Positions 15,001 through 25,152 of a stretch of DNA of 64,000 nucleotides are shown here, piece after piece. This stretch comes from Aplidium turbinatum (taxonomy: Eukaryota; Chordata; Ascidiacea; Aplousobranchia; Polyclinidae): assembly GCA_918807975.1 (NCBI GenBank), contig OU964932.1, positions 5,828,001-5,892,000 of the forward strand, read 5' to 3'. The stretch's first letter is position 1; the number at the start of each line of letters is the position of its first letter. Both the position numbers and the translations under genes were made by a program. The notes under the pieces are model-generated. The model saw nothing but the letters and a program-made list of their open reading frames with translations, did not search any database and was not told where the DNA came from.

Positions 15001-18000
15001 ACGTAAATGCTGTGCTGCTGCTTGGTTTTATGATGCAACGTTTTCCACAAATCATTCACGGCTGCCCAACGTGAAAAATTCATCAACACTTTTCCCGCCA
15101 AGTGAAACTATTTTTGTGATTTTCTTCATGTTTTTCTTTTCTGTCAGATGCACTGATATGATCACCCATCTTGCGCGGTACGATGCGATACACATACACC
15201 ACATGAGTCACTTTATTTTGATCAAACTATAGGAAGACATGAAGTTAGTAAACCGTGTGCAGATACGAAAATCGAGTGCCTGTTTCTGTTTTTTAATTTT
15301 TTTAACGATAAGGCGTCTGAGTTTTATGAAAATTGGATATGAAATAAAGACAAACCCTGGGCTTCGGTTGACGCGTTTTCGGTCTGCCAAGCACGTAACC
15401 TTTTAAGCCGTTGTTAATTTTCGAAAACACTTCGTGGATTATTATAACACCGCTTAAATTCAAAAATATCACGTTGTGAAAGGTAGGTTCGGTTTTGTTT
15501 CAGCAGAAAATATTAATTAAAAAAGAACTGAATAGTTTCCATTATTATATTTTTAAGTACCTCTCTCAATGTCAAACAGACAATATACTGTACTACATTT
15601 CCACAATACAGACAGCAAAATCTGTCATTTTTACGGACGTTTAATCAATGTAAGAATGACAGATTGTGCTGTCTGGATTAGTGCAGTTGCAGGATAATTT
15701 ACTTTAACGTTTCAGCAACTTAAAACAATTGACATCTTCATGAGCCATGCTCAGCAGTACCAGGTAACGGAATGTCAAAGTGGCATTCAAATTTATTTTT
15801 TTGCAGGTAATATTACATAAAAATAACCAAAAGTAACGTTCTATTTTCAGCAAACTGGGAGAGAGTCACTGATCAATCTCATTCTCTCATTATCGTACTA
15901 TTTCTTCAATCTTTTCCCACTTGCAAGGTCATCAACGTAAGTCATACTGCATTTGCACATTCAAATTTCTTTTTCACCATATTTTCAGACAGCAAATCAA
16001 CGTCTGCGGACGTTGAATCAGTGTAAAAATCGGTTGATTTGCTGTCTGGGTTATTGCAGTTTCGTCTTAATCATGGACAAGGCACGACGGTTCAAAGTCA
16101 CCAGGAGAAAAGTTGCGAAATTTAAAAATGGGAAATGTGTCAAAAAGGCTGGGAACCACTGTTGTACTGTACAACTATAAATTAATAATTGCTTGTTAGA
16201 ATGTTAGTTTAGGACTGCGTTGTTTTATTGGAAGTGCTTCGTGAATTTTGGTTTCAAATTCTGACTGACAGCTTCGAATTATTTTAAATGAATCCAGTGT
16301 AAATTGACATTACAACAAATACTGCAGTCTTAAATGCAATATGTTCTTTAATTGTACGTGTTTCTTGATAGCTGTTAAACAGTGTCAATTTAAGAAAGGT
16401 CAAAAGCTTGAAAATTACTATATATTTTTTGTTGAAATTATGTCTTGTTTCCCAGTCTCTTTGTTCCAACAAAGTCTACGAGATCACTTGTTTGTGTGAC
16501 AGAAACGTGACATGCAACTTAAGTATGTCTACAAAATACATGGCTACAAGAGCAAACGGATATCTTGATTTAACAGACATTAGTGCACTTTGTGCAGGTG
16601 TTCCAATGCAGTCAACTTAGTGGTAAAACCAAGGTACATCTTGTCTTTTGTAGGGTTGTGTCGCATTCCACAGCTGTTGGGTTGATCCTGGCTCTGGGGA
16701 AAGAAATGAGTGGATCCATAGAAGCTGGGAAGGTTGGTAACGGAAATACTTTGGTATAATTGCGTTCAAGCGACGTTTATTTGAATCATCTTTCGCCGCT
16801 ACAACAATCTGAAACTTTCTCATTTTCAGTGTTTTTTTAAGGTGTTTTGGGGGACCGAAACGGTCCCCCAAATTTCTCCAGCGGTTTCCCAAAATTTGGA
16901 CTTGCAACTACAGTAGAAAAGTAATGGTTGTTTCTCGCTATGTCTTAAGCAAATATGGCTATTTTTTGGTATTTAAATGAAACACTTGCGGTCTCTTAAA
17001 ACTACTTAGCGGTCACCCAAACCAAACCTTAAAAAAAAAGTCATTTTCACTCAGGAAATCCATTTGGAGGCGCTAACGATTTACGATCATGAGAAATTTC
17101 AAAACGCAATACGCGGGTGGCTGACCTTCAAGAAGTAAGTGCTTTGCCTTCTTCCAACACGAACGTTGACTAGATGACAGCACACGTTGTATTGTACGGC
17201 TTTTTATTAATTTGTCTGAGGGAAATTTAAGAAGTTTTATTTTCTAAGATAAACGTTTCTGCGTTTGTTGTTTTTGCTTTTTGTCGTGTCCCATGTCCCC
17301 CATCGCTTGGTGGATAAACATTCAAATGAACGAAGGAACAGGAATATCAGTTCAACTCCAAGGTCGTGCGTTGGATTGAGGGCCCTTTAAGGGCAGCTCT
17401 CCATTTAACAGTATTCAGTTTATGAAGCATTCGAAATTTTTGAGTATTTTCTTTGTAAGTTGGCTTTATTGTAAGCAATATGATTGTTTGTACTTTCCCT
17501 TTCCGTTTTGTTGACTTTGCTCTCACATTTTCCATGAAATTAATTTCAATTTTTTGTTTGATGCTCATTCCAACTTATCTTTAATGTTTTGTTTTTTTGT
17601 CGTATCCAGGCTTACACCTGGTGGTTGAAGATTTAGATTAAGTGGACGGGAAGGCAAGGAAGCCAATCTTCGTGACCACCTTCAGGCATGCCTTTAAGTG
17701 TCCTGCCACAGACACAGCCGCATGCTCTTGAGCGGTGTCGAACCGGCGCCCTTTCGAGTGTCGTTCCAAGGCTTTCACCACTCAGCTACGCAGCCGGCTA
17801 CGCAACCTGATCTCTAATGTTGACTCTAAAGATCAACTTTGTGATTTCATTTAGTTTCTTCATCGCCTTTGTCTTTTATTGCGGTTGTTTTTGTTTCGAT
17901 TTTGGGTTAATCGGTTTGTATAACTATGATACGACATAGTAAAAAGATACATTTTCCTTCATATTTTTGACATCTTTCAAGCACACAAACAACTTCACAT

Positions 18001-19674
18001 TGAAAATCACCGCTTAGTTTCAATTAATGTTTTGTTGAAAAATTTCCCAAAACCAAGAACTCAATCCTTTCCAATCTTCTTTGAAGTTGTTAGAATACGT
18101 CCGGCTTGAAAGTTAACTGAGGCCAACCCAGACCGCAAAATCCGTCATTTTTACATTGATTCAACGTCTGCAGGCGTTGAATGAATGCAAAAATGACGGA
18201 TTTTGATCTTTGGGAAACTATCAACTTGGCTCTCATCTATCCCTTGACTGCTCATTCTTGAAACTTTTAACGGACAAGTTTTGTCTTGACTGTCTTGCAT
18301 TACACTATATTTGTGTTCAGCGACGTTGCGGTGACACAAAAGCAACGGATTAATTGCCGACATCATTCCATTTCCTTTACTAGTTGTTGACCACTTTTTT
18401 GACAAGCACTTTTCTATGAAAATGATAAGCAGCATTAATCAATGCCACCGTCCCCGAACATTTTCGAAATAAATAACGATTTTCCACAAATCTCACTCGT
18501 TAATCGTAAGTGTCTCTTATTCCGAAATCGTGTTTGCATTTTTGTTTCCTGTCTTCTCAGATAGCAAAGGTTGTCGTTTTTGCGTCGTCTTCAACCTTGG
18601 TAAACGTTAAAACGACGTAAAAAGGACAGCTTTTACTGGCTGGGTGTCAGATGTTTCTTCAGTGATACAGCAAGCAATCAAACAAGATATCAAGACTTTT
18701 CGTCAATGTTCGATAAACGAGCTATGAGAACTATTTACCGGGAAGTTACAAAAGATCGCTTGCGTTTTCTCTTGTAAACTTTTCTCCATTTTGGCGCCAA
18801 AAAAAACCCTGAAATGCTGAGTTTTGACACGTGCTCGACAAGACCGTCGTTTAACGAGGCAATATTACTTTTCAGTTCAGATATTAATGAAGTTTTTTTT
18901 ATCAACACCTTTGTATTGTTAGTATAAGTTTCCATTCAGTATGCATTTCCCTGATAAAGCGAAACTAGTAGTTTAATTTCAAGATGGTTAGTTAGTTGGT
19001 TGTAATTCTGCGTCTACCACAAGCATATCATGGTGCGAGACGTGTGTATAGGAGGTCGTCAGACCACTCGGCATGCGATAACTCAGCAAGTACATTTCAG
19101 CTACTGCTCAAGTCAGCAAATGAGATGTTCACCTAGCATCAGTCTTGGTTGATCATCGTTTGCTAAACTGAACTTGCTGACTTGTTGCATGCCAAGTATC
19201 GGCTTGTTCAGTTGTTACCTGCTCAGTTTCATCATTTCCCAACTTTCAGCCACTTGCTGAAACGTTGCTAGCACAGTTGTCACTTGCTCAACTGCATGTG
19301 CTCAGTTCACAACTGCTGACTTTTTCGAGACTCAGTTTAGGATGTGTGTGGATGCAGAATCATTACGATTAGTTATAAAATAGCGTTTAAAAACTTGTGC
19401 TACTTGGTTACAGGTTTTTAACTTGCATTTCGGATTGTGGGTGATTATAACTTTTTAGCCATTTTAAAAGGGGTGCGAGAAATGGTTGTTGTAGTTAAGA
19501 CAATAATAAAAATTTATATGCAAATAACAGCGACTTTAACAATTTCTTCTTCACAGAGCATCTGGAGCAGTTGCTGGCTTCGAAAACGTCGCCAAATCCT
19601 TCCCAACTTTTCGCAGCATGCTCAATGTCTTGCAGTACGACCTCTCATCATCGCTATGCAACAGCGCCTTTTAA
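1..19674 (+). CDS. TPR-containing protein, TTC13-like (3' part, 20 exons)
   Basis: Exons, all bounded by AG/GT and phase-compatible: 1-38 (cut by window), 506-647, 845-949, 1131-1232, 1978-2047, 4715-4833, 6456-6493, 6707-6800, 7433-7562, 8424-8475, 8707-8793, 9206-9280, 9691-9766, 9971-10095, 11068-11197, 15716-15763, 15851-15936, 16654-16732, 17055-17134, 19557-19674 (TAA at 19672-19674). They total 1794 nt, 597 residues. Residues about 1-95 look like TPR helices (LKYFRKAAIVQPNN, GNMPEALTAYR, MGQFYPSIKELTK), usually a protein-interaction scaffold. The rest is a long non-TPR region with WCRYLHSHLDVDVNDF, ETFSWRDIYDIAIKW, FWMDNPNELTRSF and ELEFIWQKIAEDNKK, and ends SSLCNSAF. I judge it closest to TTC13 from memory; no search was run, so the symbol is left blank. 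Exon 4 (1131-1232) is the least certain: its acceptor is weak and a second frame is open. No catalytic motif or signal peptide is visible, and the N-terminus lies upstream. Confidence 0.8.
1544..1604. repeat. Hairpin element, degenerate copy
   Basis: CCCAGACTGCAAAATCC, then AAAAATGACAGATTTTTCTG and TCTTTG, matching the ends of the hairpin family. The arms are shortened. Confidence 0.5.
1624..1894 (-). mobile_element. tRNA-derived SINE, family A copy 1
   Basis: On the minus strand it begins with a tRNA-like head: box A TTAGCTCAGTGGTTAG and box B AGTTCGGCTC, followed by TCGGGGTGTGCGCTTG. A tail of about 200 bp follows that matches 35257-35535 closely (shared blocks include CTCTCCATT, CAATCTCGGTA, CAAGTATGCGAAACT, GGCTTTGTCAGTCCGAG). 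It sits in intron 4 of the TPR gene. The head does not fold as a normal tRNA end to end, so it is a SINE rather than a tRNA gene. Confidence 0.8.
2511..2610 (+). mobile_element. tRNA-derived SINE, family B fragment
   Basis: tRNA-like head CGGCTGCATAGCCGAGTTG (box A) and GTGCCGGTTCGACACCGC (box B), followed by AAAGGCATGCC as in the copy at 17600-17803. The 3' part is truncated. It lies in intron 5 of the TPR gene. Confidence 0.65.
2720..4625 (-). mobile_element. Non-LTR retrotransposon (LINE) with reverse transcriptase, 5'-truncated
   Basis: It lies antisense in intron 5 of the TPR gene. About 480 codons of ORF2 read from about 4550 down to 3009. Visible RT motifs are LRPI, QHGFREN, VDLSKAFDTVDHGILL, CGVPQGSILGPLLFLLYVND and a catalytic FADD, followed by the thumb-side NYLGVTLDERLTW and a normal C-terminus. 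One in-frame TGA at 3756-3758 interrupts it; the reading frame continues directly after it. A one-base frame change near 4553 joins a further upstream piece (SSFGFPDTV). The endonuclease region is missing, so this is a 5'-truncated copy. The style is CR1/L2/Jockey-like; the clade is uncertain. The 3' end near 2720 is approximate. The element stops less than 100 bp before the acceptor of exon 6 (4715). Confidence 0.85.
4625..4674 (+). repeat. Short tandem array of AGCTGCCAT units
   Basis: Four AGCTGCCAT units with spacers of 2-6 bases lie between the LINE's 5' edge and exon 6 of the TPR gene, just upstream of its polypyrimidine tract. The array may be target-site or 5'-junction sequence of the LINE, or an independent microsatellite. 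Confidence 0.6.
6111..6387. mobile_element. Short non-autonomous hAT-like element
   Basis: Starts TTAGGCGCGAATC and ends with the inverted ATAAATCCGCGCCTG. G-runs lie inside the left end and C-runs inside the right. Flanked by 8-bp duplications ACTGCCAC (6103-6110) and ACTGCCCC (6388-6395), 7 of 8 identical. It lies less than 70 bp upstream of the TPR-gene exon at 6456-6493. Confidence 0.65.
7168..7406. mobile_element. MITE-like inverted-repeat element
   Basis: TCTTCGAAATTAGC at 7171-7184 is exactly inverted at 7390-7403. Between them, GC-rich blocks such as TCGGCAATTGCC and ATTGCCGACGC repeat. It lies in intron 8 of the TPR gene. No clean target duplication was read, so the class is unassigned. 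Confidence 0.45.
11200..13497. other. Large intron of the TPR gene, left part
   Basis: Start of the 4.5-kb intron between the exons ending 11197 and starting 15716. Apart from the repeat near 11460-11665 I see no exon, RNA gene or recognisable element. A short palindrome CTGGTTTAAACCAG lies near 12481. Confidence 0.5.
11460..11665. repeat. Degenerate GGAAAATA-type repeat
   Basis: Several loosely repeated units (GGAAAATATC, GGAAAATACCC, GGGAAATATCC, GGGAAAATATCC) lie within about 200 bp in intron 15 of the TPR gene. They are the complement of the core unit of the 16-bp array at 36447-36541, which suggests a shared repeat family. Confidence 0.4.
13498..14691 (+). mobile_element. hAT transposon relic (SCAND3/ZBED5-type)
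   Basis: Termini CAAGGCTTCCCAAA and, inverted, TTTGGGAAGCCCTG. Flanked by ATTAACAG (13490-13497) and ATTTACAG (14692-14699), an 8-bp hAT duplication with one mismatch. Inside, near 13975-14170, the plus strand keeps FEIFSFTEKFLAGVE and LDWIQNPFAMQ, which resemble the transposase part of SCAND3/ZBED5-like hAT proteins. The reading frame is broken by stops and most of the gene is lost. It lies in an intron of the TPR gene. Confidence 0.75.
14915..14995 (-). mobile_element. tRNA-like SINE head
   Basis: On the minus strand, CAGTGGCCTCGGGGTTAGCG resembles box A and GATCGATTCCAGG resembles box B, about 40 bp apart. It is degenerate, with no confident cloverleaf. It sits in intron 15 of the TPR gene. 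Confidence 0.4.
15609..15675. repeat. Palindromic hairpin element, copy 1
   Basis: Left arm 15609-15634 and right arm 15650-15675 are inverted repeats of 26 bp with two mismatches around a 15-bp loop. Ends CAGACAGC and GCTGTCTG. It lies 41 bp upstream of the TPR-gene exon at 15716. Confidence 0.8.
15986..16048. repeat. Palindromic hairpin element, copy 2
   Basis: Outer arms CAGACAGCAAATCAAC and GTTGATTTGCTGTCTG are perfect 16-bp inverted repeats, with GTCTGCGGACGTTGAATCAG between. The left inner arm is missing compared with the other copies. It lies about 50 bp after the TPR exon ending 15936. Confidence 0.75.
16846..16872. repeat. Perfect 12-bp-arm hairpin in an intron
   Basis: TTTGGGGGACCG and CGGTCCCCCAAA flank AAA. 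It is unlike the AT-rich surroundings and lies between the TPR exons at 16654-16732 and 17055-17134. Function unknown. Confidence 0.8.
17600..17803 (-). mobile_element. tRNA-derived SINE, family B
   Basis: On the minus strand it has a tRNA-like head with GTAGCTGAGTGGTGAAAG (box A) and GCGCCGGTTCGACACC (box B). The tail includes GGTGGTCACGAAGATTGG, CTTCCTTGCCTTCC and AAGCCTGGATACGAC. The same tail is found at 57258-57426. It lies in the last intron of the TPR gene. Confidence 0.75.
18127..18214. repeat. Palindromic hairpin element, copy 3
   Basis: Starts CCCAGACCGC and ends TTTGGG. The central arms, CAAAATCCGTCATTTTT on the left and its complement on the right, run about 31 bp with two mismatches around a TCTGCAGG centre. 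It is the longest clean copy. Confidence 0.8.
18558..18644. repeat. Palindromic hairpin element, copy 4
   Basis: Starts CAGATAGC and ends GGCTGGG. The stem uses a different core, GTCGTTTTTGCGTCG pairing with CGACGTAAAAAGGAC, showing that the stem sequence varies while self-complementarity is kept. Confidence 0.65.
19060..19340. repeat. Quasi-repeat rich in CTCAGTT / CTTGCTGA words
   Basis: Words such as CTCAGTT, CACTTGCT, CTTGCTGA and ACTGCTGAC recur at irregular spacing over about 280 bp in the last intron of the TPR gene. There is no exact period. Confidence 0.4.
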
Positions 19675-20289
19675 TCTTGCTTGTCTTTTATTTATAATGT
19701 TTTTATTTTTATGTCTTTTTTACAACGTTTTTACGCTGTTTGTACCTGTTTGGCCAGTGAGTTACTAAACGATCATTTCACATGAAGTCAACATAAAAAT
19801 ACGTATTTGAACTTCATCATTGTGTAACTTTTGATTGCTATTTGTGGTATGATTTCATTACGCCGTTTTTGACACGTTTTTTCTCGATGTCAACCTGAAA
19901 TTCAATCCCAGCTCACAAAATTGGTCCTTTTTACATTGATTCAGCGTCTTCAGACGATGAAGGTTGGGATGAAGGTCCCAGTTGCTTTTGTTCACGGTTA
20001 TTCAGTTCATGTTTTGAGGAGTAAAACTTGGTTCCATTCGTCTTTCTGAGTAGAGATTGTATGAATCTATTGTGTGCAGTGGTGTACGTAAGAGGTCATT
20101 GGGGCATGACTCAACCTCTTTTTTAAAACTTTCATTAAAACAATTGAATGTTGTATGACTCGTTTTTTTCATAGAGATGTTCGACAAAACTCAACAACTT
20201 TGGTAAACACTTATCGAAGGTTAAAGTGATATTTTTGCGTTTGAAGCCTCCGCAGGTCACGTTGTTATATCCAGGCGCAGCAGCCAATG
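19675..20289. other. 3' flank of the TPR gene
   Basis: This stretch holds the partial hairpin at 19907-19981 and AT-rich sequence. No clear AATAAA polyadenylation signal could be tied to the gene. Confidence 0.4.
19907..19981. repeat. Hairpin element, partial copy 5
   Basis: CCCAGCTCACAAAATTGG, then TCCTTTTTACATTGATTCAG as in the left arm of the other copies. The right arm is shortened (GACGATGAAGG, then GGTCCCAG). It lies about 230 bp after the TPR gene's stop. Confidence 0.55.
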
Positions 20290-20640
20290 GATTGTGTGCT
20301 CATCGAGCGTTGTTAGATCCACATATCTATCCGTGGGTCGGTATACAGGACATTGGTAGATAATGTTGTATGCAGTCTGAAAATCTGAGCAACATACACA
20401 TTACACAAGATGGTGAGTCGGTGAGGCCCCATTGGAACATGTTGCCATTGAAACGGCCCACCCCAGTCCGCAAACGATTGAGCTTCACCCATTCCTTCCG
20501 AGGTAATTCTGCTCCAGGTAGGTTGGTGTTTGGAACGACTGTGAATGAATTGGTCGAGCGACTTCTTTCCATTCACTATTCCAAGCTTCGAAAGTTGGAG
20601 TTGCAGATAGCTGCAGCATGGTGGAAAAAAGGGTATGGAG
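20290..20640 (-). mobile_element. LINE ORF2 C-terminal relic (copy 1 of family L)
   Basis: On the minus strand, [20 protein letters not shown] and [14 protein letters not shown] match the C-terminal region of the LINE at 33640-35070 (ARLAWVGLARLRAGVGRF, MHKWGLAPSSEC). The zinc-knuckle-like Cys/His tail is degenerate and the frame is broken upstream and downstream. Confidence 0.65.
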
Positions 20641-21334
20641 ATTTCAAGCGCTGGGACCTTTGGGTTAAAGCGATGATTCAATGTGTTTAAATTTCATAAA
20701 CGCGTAGCCCACGTCAGTTTATTGAGTCATACCAGTGCTGCCAGATTTGTTATGTGCAACTCGCCAATGTGTTGGCCAGATAAATTGGATTCTTCAAATT
20801 TTACTATTATACAGCCTTTACTTGTCTATTTTTACTTTTCTTGTAAAATCTCAAAGAAGCACTTTCATTTCTAAAAATCAAAAGCGAAAAACTACGGTAA
20901 CTAAAAAAGGCGATCTGGTACTAAGACACTTCCTCAAATTGGCGATCTACCTTATAATCAAAAGCGATCACTAAGAAATCAATAGTTTTTTCCAAGTCTA
21001 CACTTTAAAATATTTGGCTTGGCTATCACTCAACAATATTTCAATAAAAAAATTATGTTGCTGAACTGCGATTTTCGTTCATTGGGACTCGTCAGTATAC
21101 TATTTTTCGCAGCAAACAAAATAAAAGGTTTCTCTCTCTCTCTCAGTACAACTAATCGAAACGAAAAAAATTTTAAATTGATAAATATCACTACGTAGGC
21201 CTACAACTCAACCGAAAAAAAATTAAACTTTAAATTTGACAAAAGTCGATAACTGTTCAAAACCTCCATTGTCTTTACTTCTTCTTCATCACGTAACTTG
21301 GTGAATACACTAAGGAATAGGCCAACATTCAACA

Positions 21335-21582
21335 AACGAATGCAAAAATTTATTCAGTCCGTCCAAGCAAACAGTAGAATGAGTTCATAAAATTAAAGAA
21401 ATGCTATGCCGGTGAAAGCTAGAACAATAGAAGAAATAACATGTAGCCTAAATAGAATAGGCTAATAGAAGCGTTTGTTCTAGCTTTTACCAGCATAGCA
21501 CTTCTTTAATTTTTCGTAGGCCTACTCATTCTACTGTTTGCTATTGCTTGGACTGACTGAGTAAATTTTTGCATTCGTTTGT
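21335..21582. mobile_element. Foldback (long-inverted-repeat) element
   Basis: The left arm, from CAAACGAATGCAAAAATTTA through AAGCAAACAGTAGAATGAG to GTGAAAGCTAGAACAA, is repeated inverted on the right (TTGTTCTAGCTTTTACC, CTCATTCTACTGTTTGC, AAATTTTTGCATTCGTTTG). Arms are roughly 100 bp with few differences around a centre of about 45 bp. There is no coding capacity. It is most likely a MITE or foldback transposon; the class is unknown. Confidence 0.8.
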
Positions 21583-21599
21583 TTTCATTTGTAACGATA

Positions 21600-21720
21600 G
21601 AGCAATTTTCCACAGTTCACTAAAACCACAGCCTGTTTCACCTCAATAGGATTAGCTTTTGGCATTGAGCACTTTTAGTAGTAAAATAGCATTTATTGTG
21701 CAATTTTCCATATGTTTATT
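21600..21720. repeat. Partial copy of the AGCCTGTTTCAC repeat
   Basis: ACAGCCTGTTTCACCTC and TTTGGCATTGAGCACTTTTA also occur in the element at 39815-40252. Here only the left part is present. Confidence 0.5.
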
Positions 21721-22163
21721 TTCAATTTTAAACAATATTTCTGAATGTGTTTCAATAAATTGCGATATTATTTGTTTTGTTTCAACACAGATTTTATGAC
21801 ATTGCATCATCATCGTTATGATCCTTGGAGGACGTTTTAGAATGAAGTGTAGGCCGAGCCCAATAAATGCAAAAGATATCTCAATACTAACTTAAAATCA
21901 ACCGCGTAATGACCTATGTTGCAATCTTACATGGGCTGGCCTGTTCATCATCATTAAGTTCCTTCCTCTCGTCGAGGGTTGGAGGCAATGAGACGCCAAG
22001 TTAATAAAACATGGGCTGTTCAAGTTAATGGACTGTTCATAAAACACTAATTGACGTAATCAAGCTAAATTTGCAATAAACTCGACAAAATTTGGTCATA
22101 AACTGAAAAAAAATCTGGCAACTTTGATTTCGTGCTTCTTCTTTCGTTTGAGACTAGATCAAA

Positions 22164-22790
22164 TCAAATTTCAGGGCAGGTGGTGGAGAGCCAGGTGAGT
22201 GTAGCTTCGTCCAGCGTTGCTATACCATGCGTTCCATTTGGTGCCTTGTAGATGGGGCATTCGAGAACGACATGGTCAGCAGTTTGTTCCTCCGCGCCGC
22301 ATTCGCAGGCCGATGAGGGAGCCAGACCCCACTTGTGCATGTTGGAATGGAAGCGACCGACTCCGGTTCGGATTCTGTTGTGCTTGACCCAAGTCGGCCG
22401 AGGCAGGTCCATACCAGGGGGGCGCGCCACCGGGTGGGGTAATAAAACGATGTAGTTTGGTGTCGGTGATACACCACGCTGCATTCCAAGTGTCTTCCAT
22501 GAAATGTGCTGCGCTGATGGCATGATCGCTGAATGGATGTAGTAATTCAACAGCAGCTGACACAAAGGGGTGTCTTGACTTTAGTTGCCGGGGAGATTCC
22601 TGAGGTGGGATGTTGAGTTTTGCATGAAGCAAGTGGTTAGGATCCCCCGCCCGGCGAGCCAGGTTTATAATGGCTCCCTTTCGGCGGAGCTCAGCAGGTT
22701 GGATGCCTGCAAGGATTGGTAAATACTCTGTTGGAGTTGGGCGCAGGCATCCAAACATTTCGTGCTGACAAGACAAGACCATCCGACAAG
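22164..22790 (-). mobile_element. LINE ORF2 C-terminal fragment (copy 2 of family L)
   Basis: The minus strand reads CLRPTPTEYLPILAGIQPAE, ELRRKGAIINLARRAGDPNH and HPFVSAAVELL. After a frame change near 22415 it continues LPRPTWVKHNRIRTGVGRFH, MHKWGLAPSSACECGAEEQT and ADHVVLECP, ending in a stop after TCPEI. The CxC...H...C cluster is the usual zinc-knuckle-like tail of this LINE group. The RT core is absent, so this is a 5'-truncated copy. Confidence 0.8.
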
Positions 22791-24503
22791 GCTAAAAATA
22801 AAGAGCTCAAGTGGAGGCTCAACCAAGACATGGCAGCCTTGTCAGAATCATTCCAGCAACAGAAACTGAAGCCCAGTGAAAGTCAACGGCGATGACAGCA
22901 TTTCGTCAACAGGGAGGAAAAGTGTTGGTTAAAAAGTCATTACCAGCAGGTTTTTGCCGTCCTGCCCAGACACTGGACAAATTACGTGGCCTACACAACC
23001 CTTACGTTGAAGAAATTTCCTTCCTCAAGGATTTCCTGCTTCACTGACCAGAGGTTATTCAAATGTACAAATATGCCACAAACGTCGAACTAAAATCGTT
23101 AGTGACTAGCGTTCTGCATGTCAGATAGCAATGGAATGCTGGCTTGGCCGGGTGATTCACCTAAGCTCTGCCCCAAAAGATTGTTAAAAATATTTACCCT
23201 GTTTTGGTCACTTTTTGCGTGTAGCCTATACAGTACACTGCACACTTGAGTCAAGCCAGCACAATATAATTTGAAAGCACAACATCCCAACTTCTGTATT
23301 TTAGCTGTTCAAAGATATAGTTTAGCCTACTGTACAGTAGTTTACTTGGCTGTAAGGTGCAGATATTCATAAACGCAAAAAGAGGTCACTGTTACGGATC
23401 ATACAAAGCCTGCTTGTAGCTATCGTGGTATCTGGTAGTCATATATCAACTGAAAAGCCGTTTTTCGTCTTTCTGTTATCTTTGCATGAAGAAAAACTGA
23501 TGTAATGATTTATGTCATTGTAAAGCATCTGCTGTTCAAGCGCAGGAAACTATAACATCTGTCTGAATGAAATCAGATCTGATGAATAAATCATTCCCTT
23601 TCTAATCCGGTATCGAATTTAACCGCCCATAGCCCAAGTAGTTTTAATCTCTCGCCTATTTTGTAATTTCTGAGTAGTTTTGTAGGCTACAATTATCAGC
23701 CTTATGAAAGCTTCTAGGTCTATACATTCTTTAGGTGTTACGATAGCCTAACTGCCAATTCCATAATAGGCTGCAGTCATGTTTATTCTACATATGACTC
23801 TAGTCCTCTAAAGTCTAAACCATTAAATGAAAGGCACCACAAACGAAATTTATATTGGTTCAAAAACAAAAAGTTTTCTGAAATATTTTTACTACGGTAA
23901 CTTAAAGTGTAGCCTACATTAAATTAAACTTTAGCCTTAAAAAGAAAATTGGCGAATCCAGGGGGGACGATTGATCCCCTAAGACACGGAAAACCACAAA
24001 GTGTTTGCAAGGTAGAGTCAATGTAGATCTACGTTGTGTTTTGTTGGAATCGCCCCACCCACACCAAAGGCTACTAGATCTGCTCCTGAAAAGAAAAGTA
24101 GTTTTGGAAGCAAAGTATACAAAAGTAAAGAAATACTACCAACTAAATTACTACCAATTAGAAATACTACTAACATACAAATTCTTTATGTCTTGCTCGT
24201 CTTCTCTCCTGATAGTTTGACTTAAGAAACTGTTCCACTAAACATGGGAATAAGGTTTAAAGGTGGATCTAATCTTCGAAGATATGACATAACTAGAGAT
24301 GTTACAATGACGTAGTGATGACGTAGCCACGCCTTGACGAGAGGATGTTTTCCAAAGGTGACAAAATGATTTCCTTCATCTTTTTATGCTAATGCCCTAT
24401 TTTAACAGTAAACTTAAGCAACCCAAACGCATTTACAGCATTTCAACTACCAGGAAACCAGTTGGTCCCCCTGGCTCTGTCTTACGTTAGTTTCTGTTCT
24501 GGC
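22791..24503. other. Unassigned intergenic DNA
   Basis: Near 22785-22900 the plus strand reads AKNKELKWRLNQDMAALSES and LKPSESQRR, then a stop, which could be a decayed coding fragment of unknown origin. The rest is AT-rich and without recognised features. Confidence 0.3.
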
Positions 24504-24772
24504 CAGGCCCGGATTTAGGGGGGGCAGAGGGGGCAGTTGCCCCAGGCCCCCTGACTTTTGAAGGGCCCCCCTATGTGGAAAAAAATGTGATTTTGTGTTA
24601 TTTTTTTTCCTTTTGGCCTTTCAAGTTTCTGCAAAATGCTGTGCAGTACTGGACTGATGCTACTGTAGACGTAGAGGTGGTTTTTCGTGCCGTAGGTGCA
24701 AAAAATTTTTTTGCACGGGGGCCCCCCGATCTAAAAGTGCCCCGGGCCCCCCATCAGCTAAATTCGGCCCTG
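24504..24772. mobile_element. Short non-autonomous hAT element with exact target duplication
   Basis: Starts CAGGCCCGGATTTAGGGGGG and ends CAGCTAAATTCGGCCCTG, inverted. It is flanked by the exact 8-bp duplication GTTCTGGC (24496-24503 and 24773-24780). It is 269 bp long with GGGGCCCC-rich subterminal blocks and no coding capacity. Same general plan as 6111-6387. Confidence 0.85.
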
Positions 24773-25152
24773 GTTCTGGCAGTAATGGTTTTGCACCAAC
24801 TCAGTGGCCGAGGGGTTTAGCCTTCAATTAAGATTCAGTTTATCAATTCAGCGTAAAATTAGCAACTTAAGCATCAACGTAAATAAATTAAATCTCATTG
24901 ACGCCTACCTACAACCTGCAACACGTAACAAACCTACACTTTGTTTCCATCACGGATTTCGTTGCTAAATTTCAGAGGAAAATGATTTACGACCTCCATC
25001 TTAGTTGTTATGGCCGCATGTCACTATGCTTTCAATGCTTGTATCCAAATTTAATCGTCTTTTCACTTTGTGAGTTTTGAATAAGTATTTTATATTTTTA
25101 GGTATTGTCAATTACCACTCCATTAATTACGTAATTAAGGTCGTAGGCTTAG

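Noticed and set aside
15121-15260. Extra TPR-gene exon after TTTTCTGTCAG near 15145
   Set aside because: No frame joins the neighbouring exons and no usable donor follows. The exons at 15716 and 15851 complete the frame without it.
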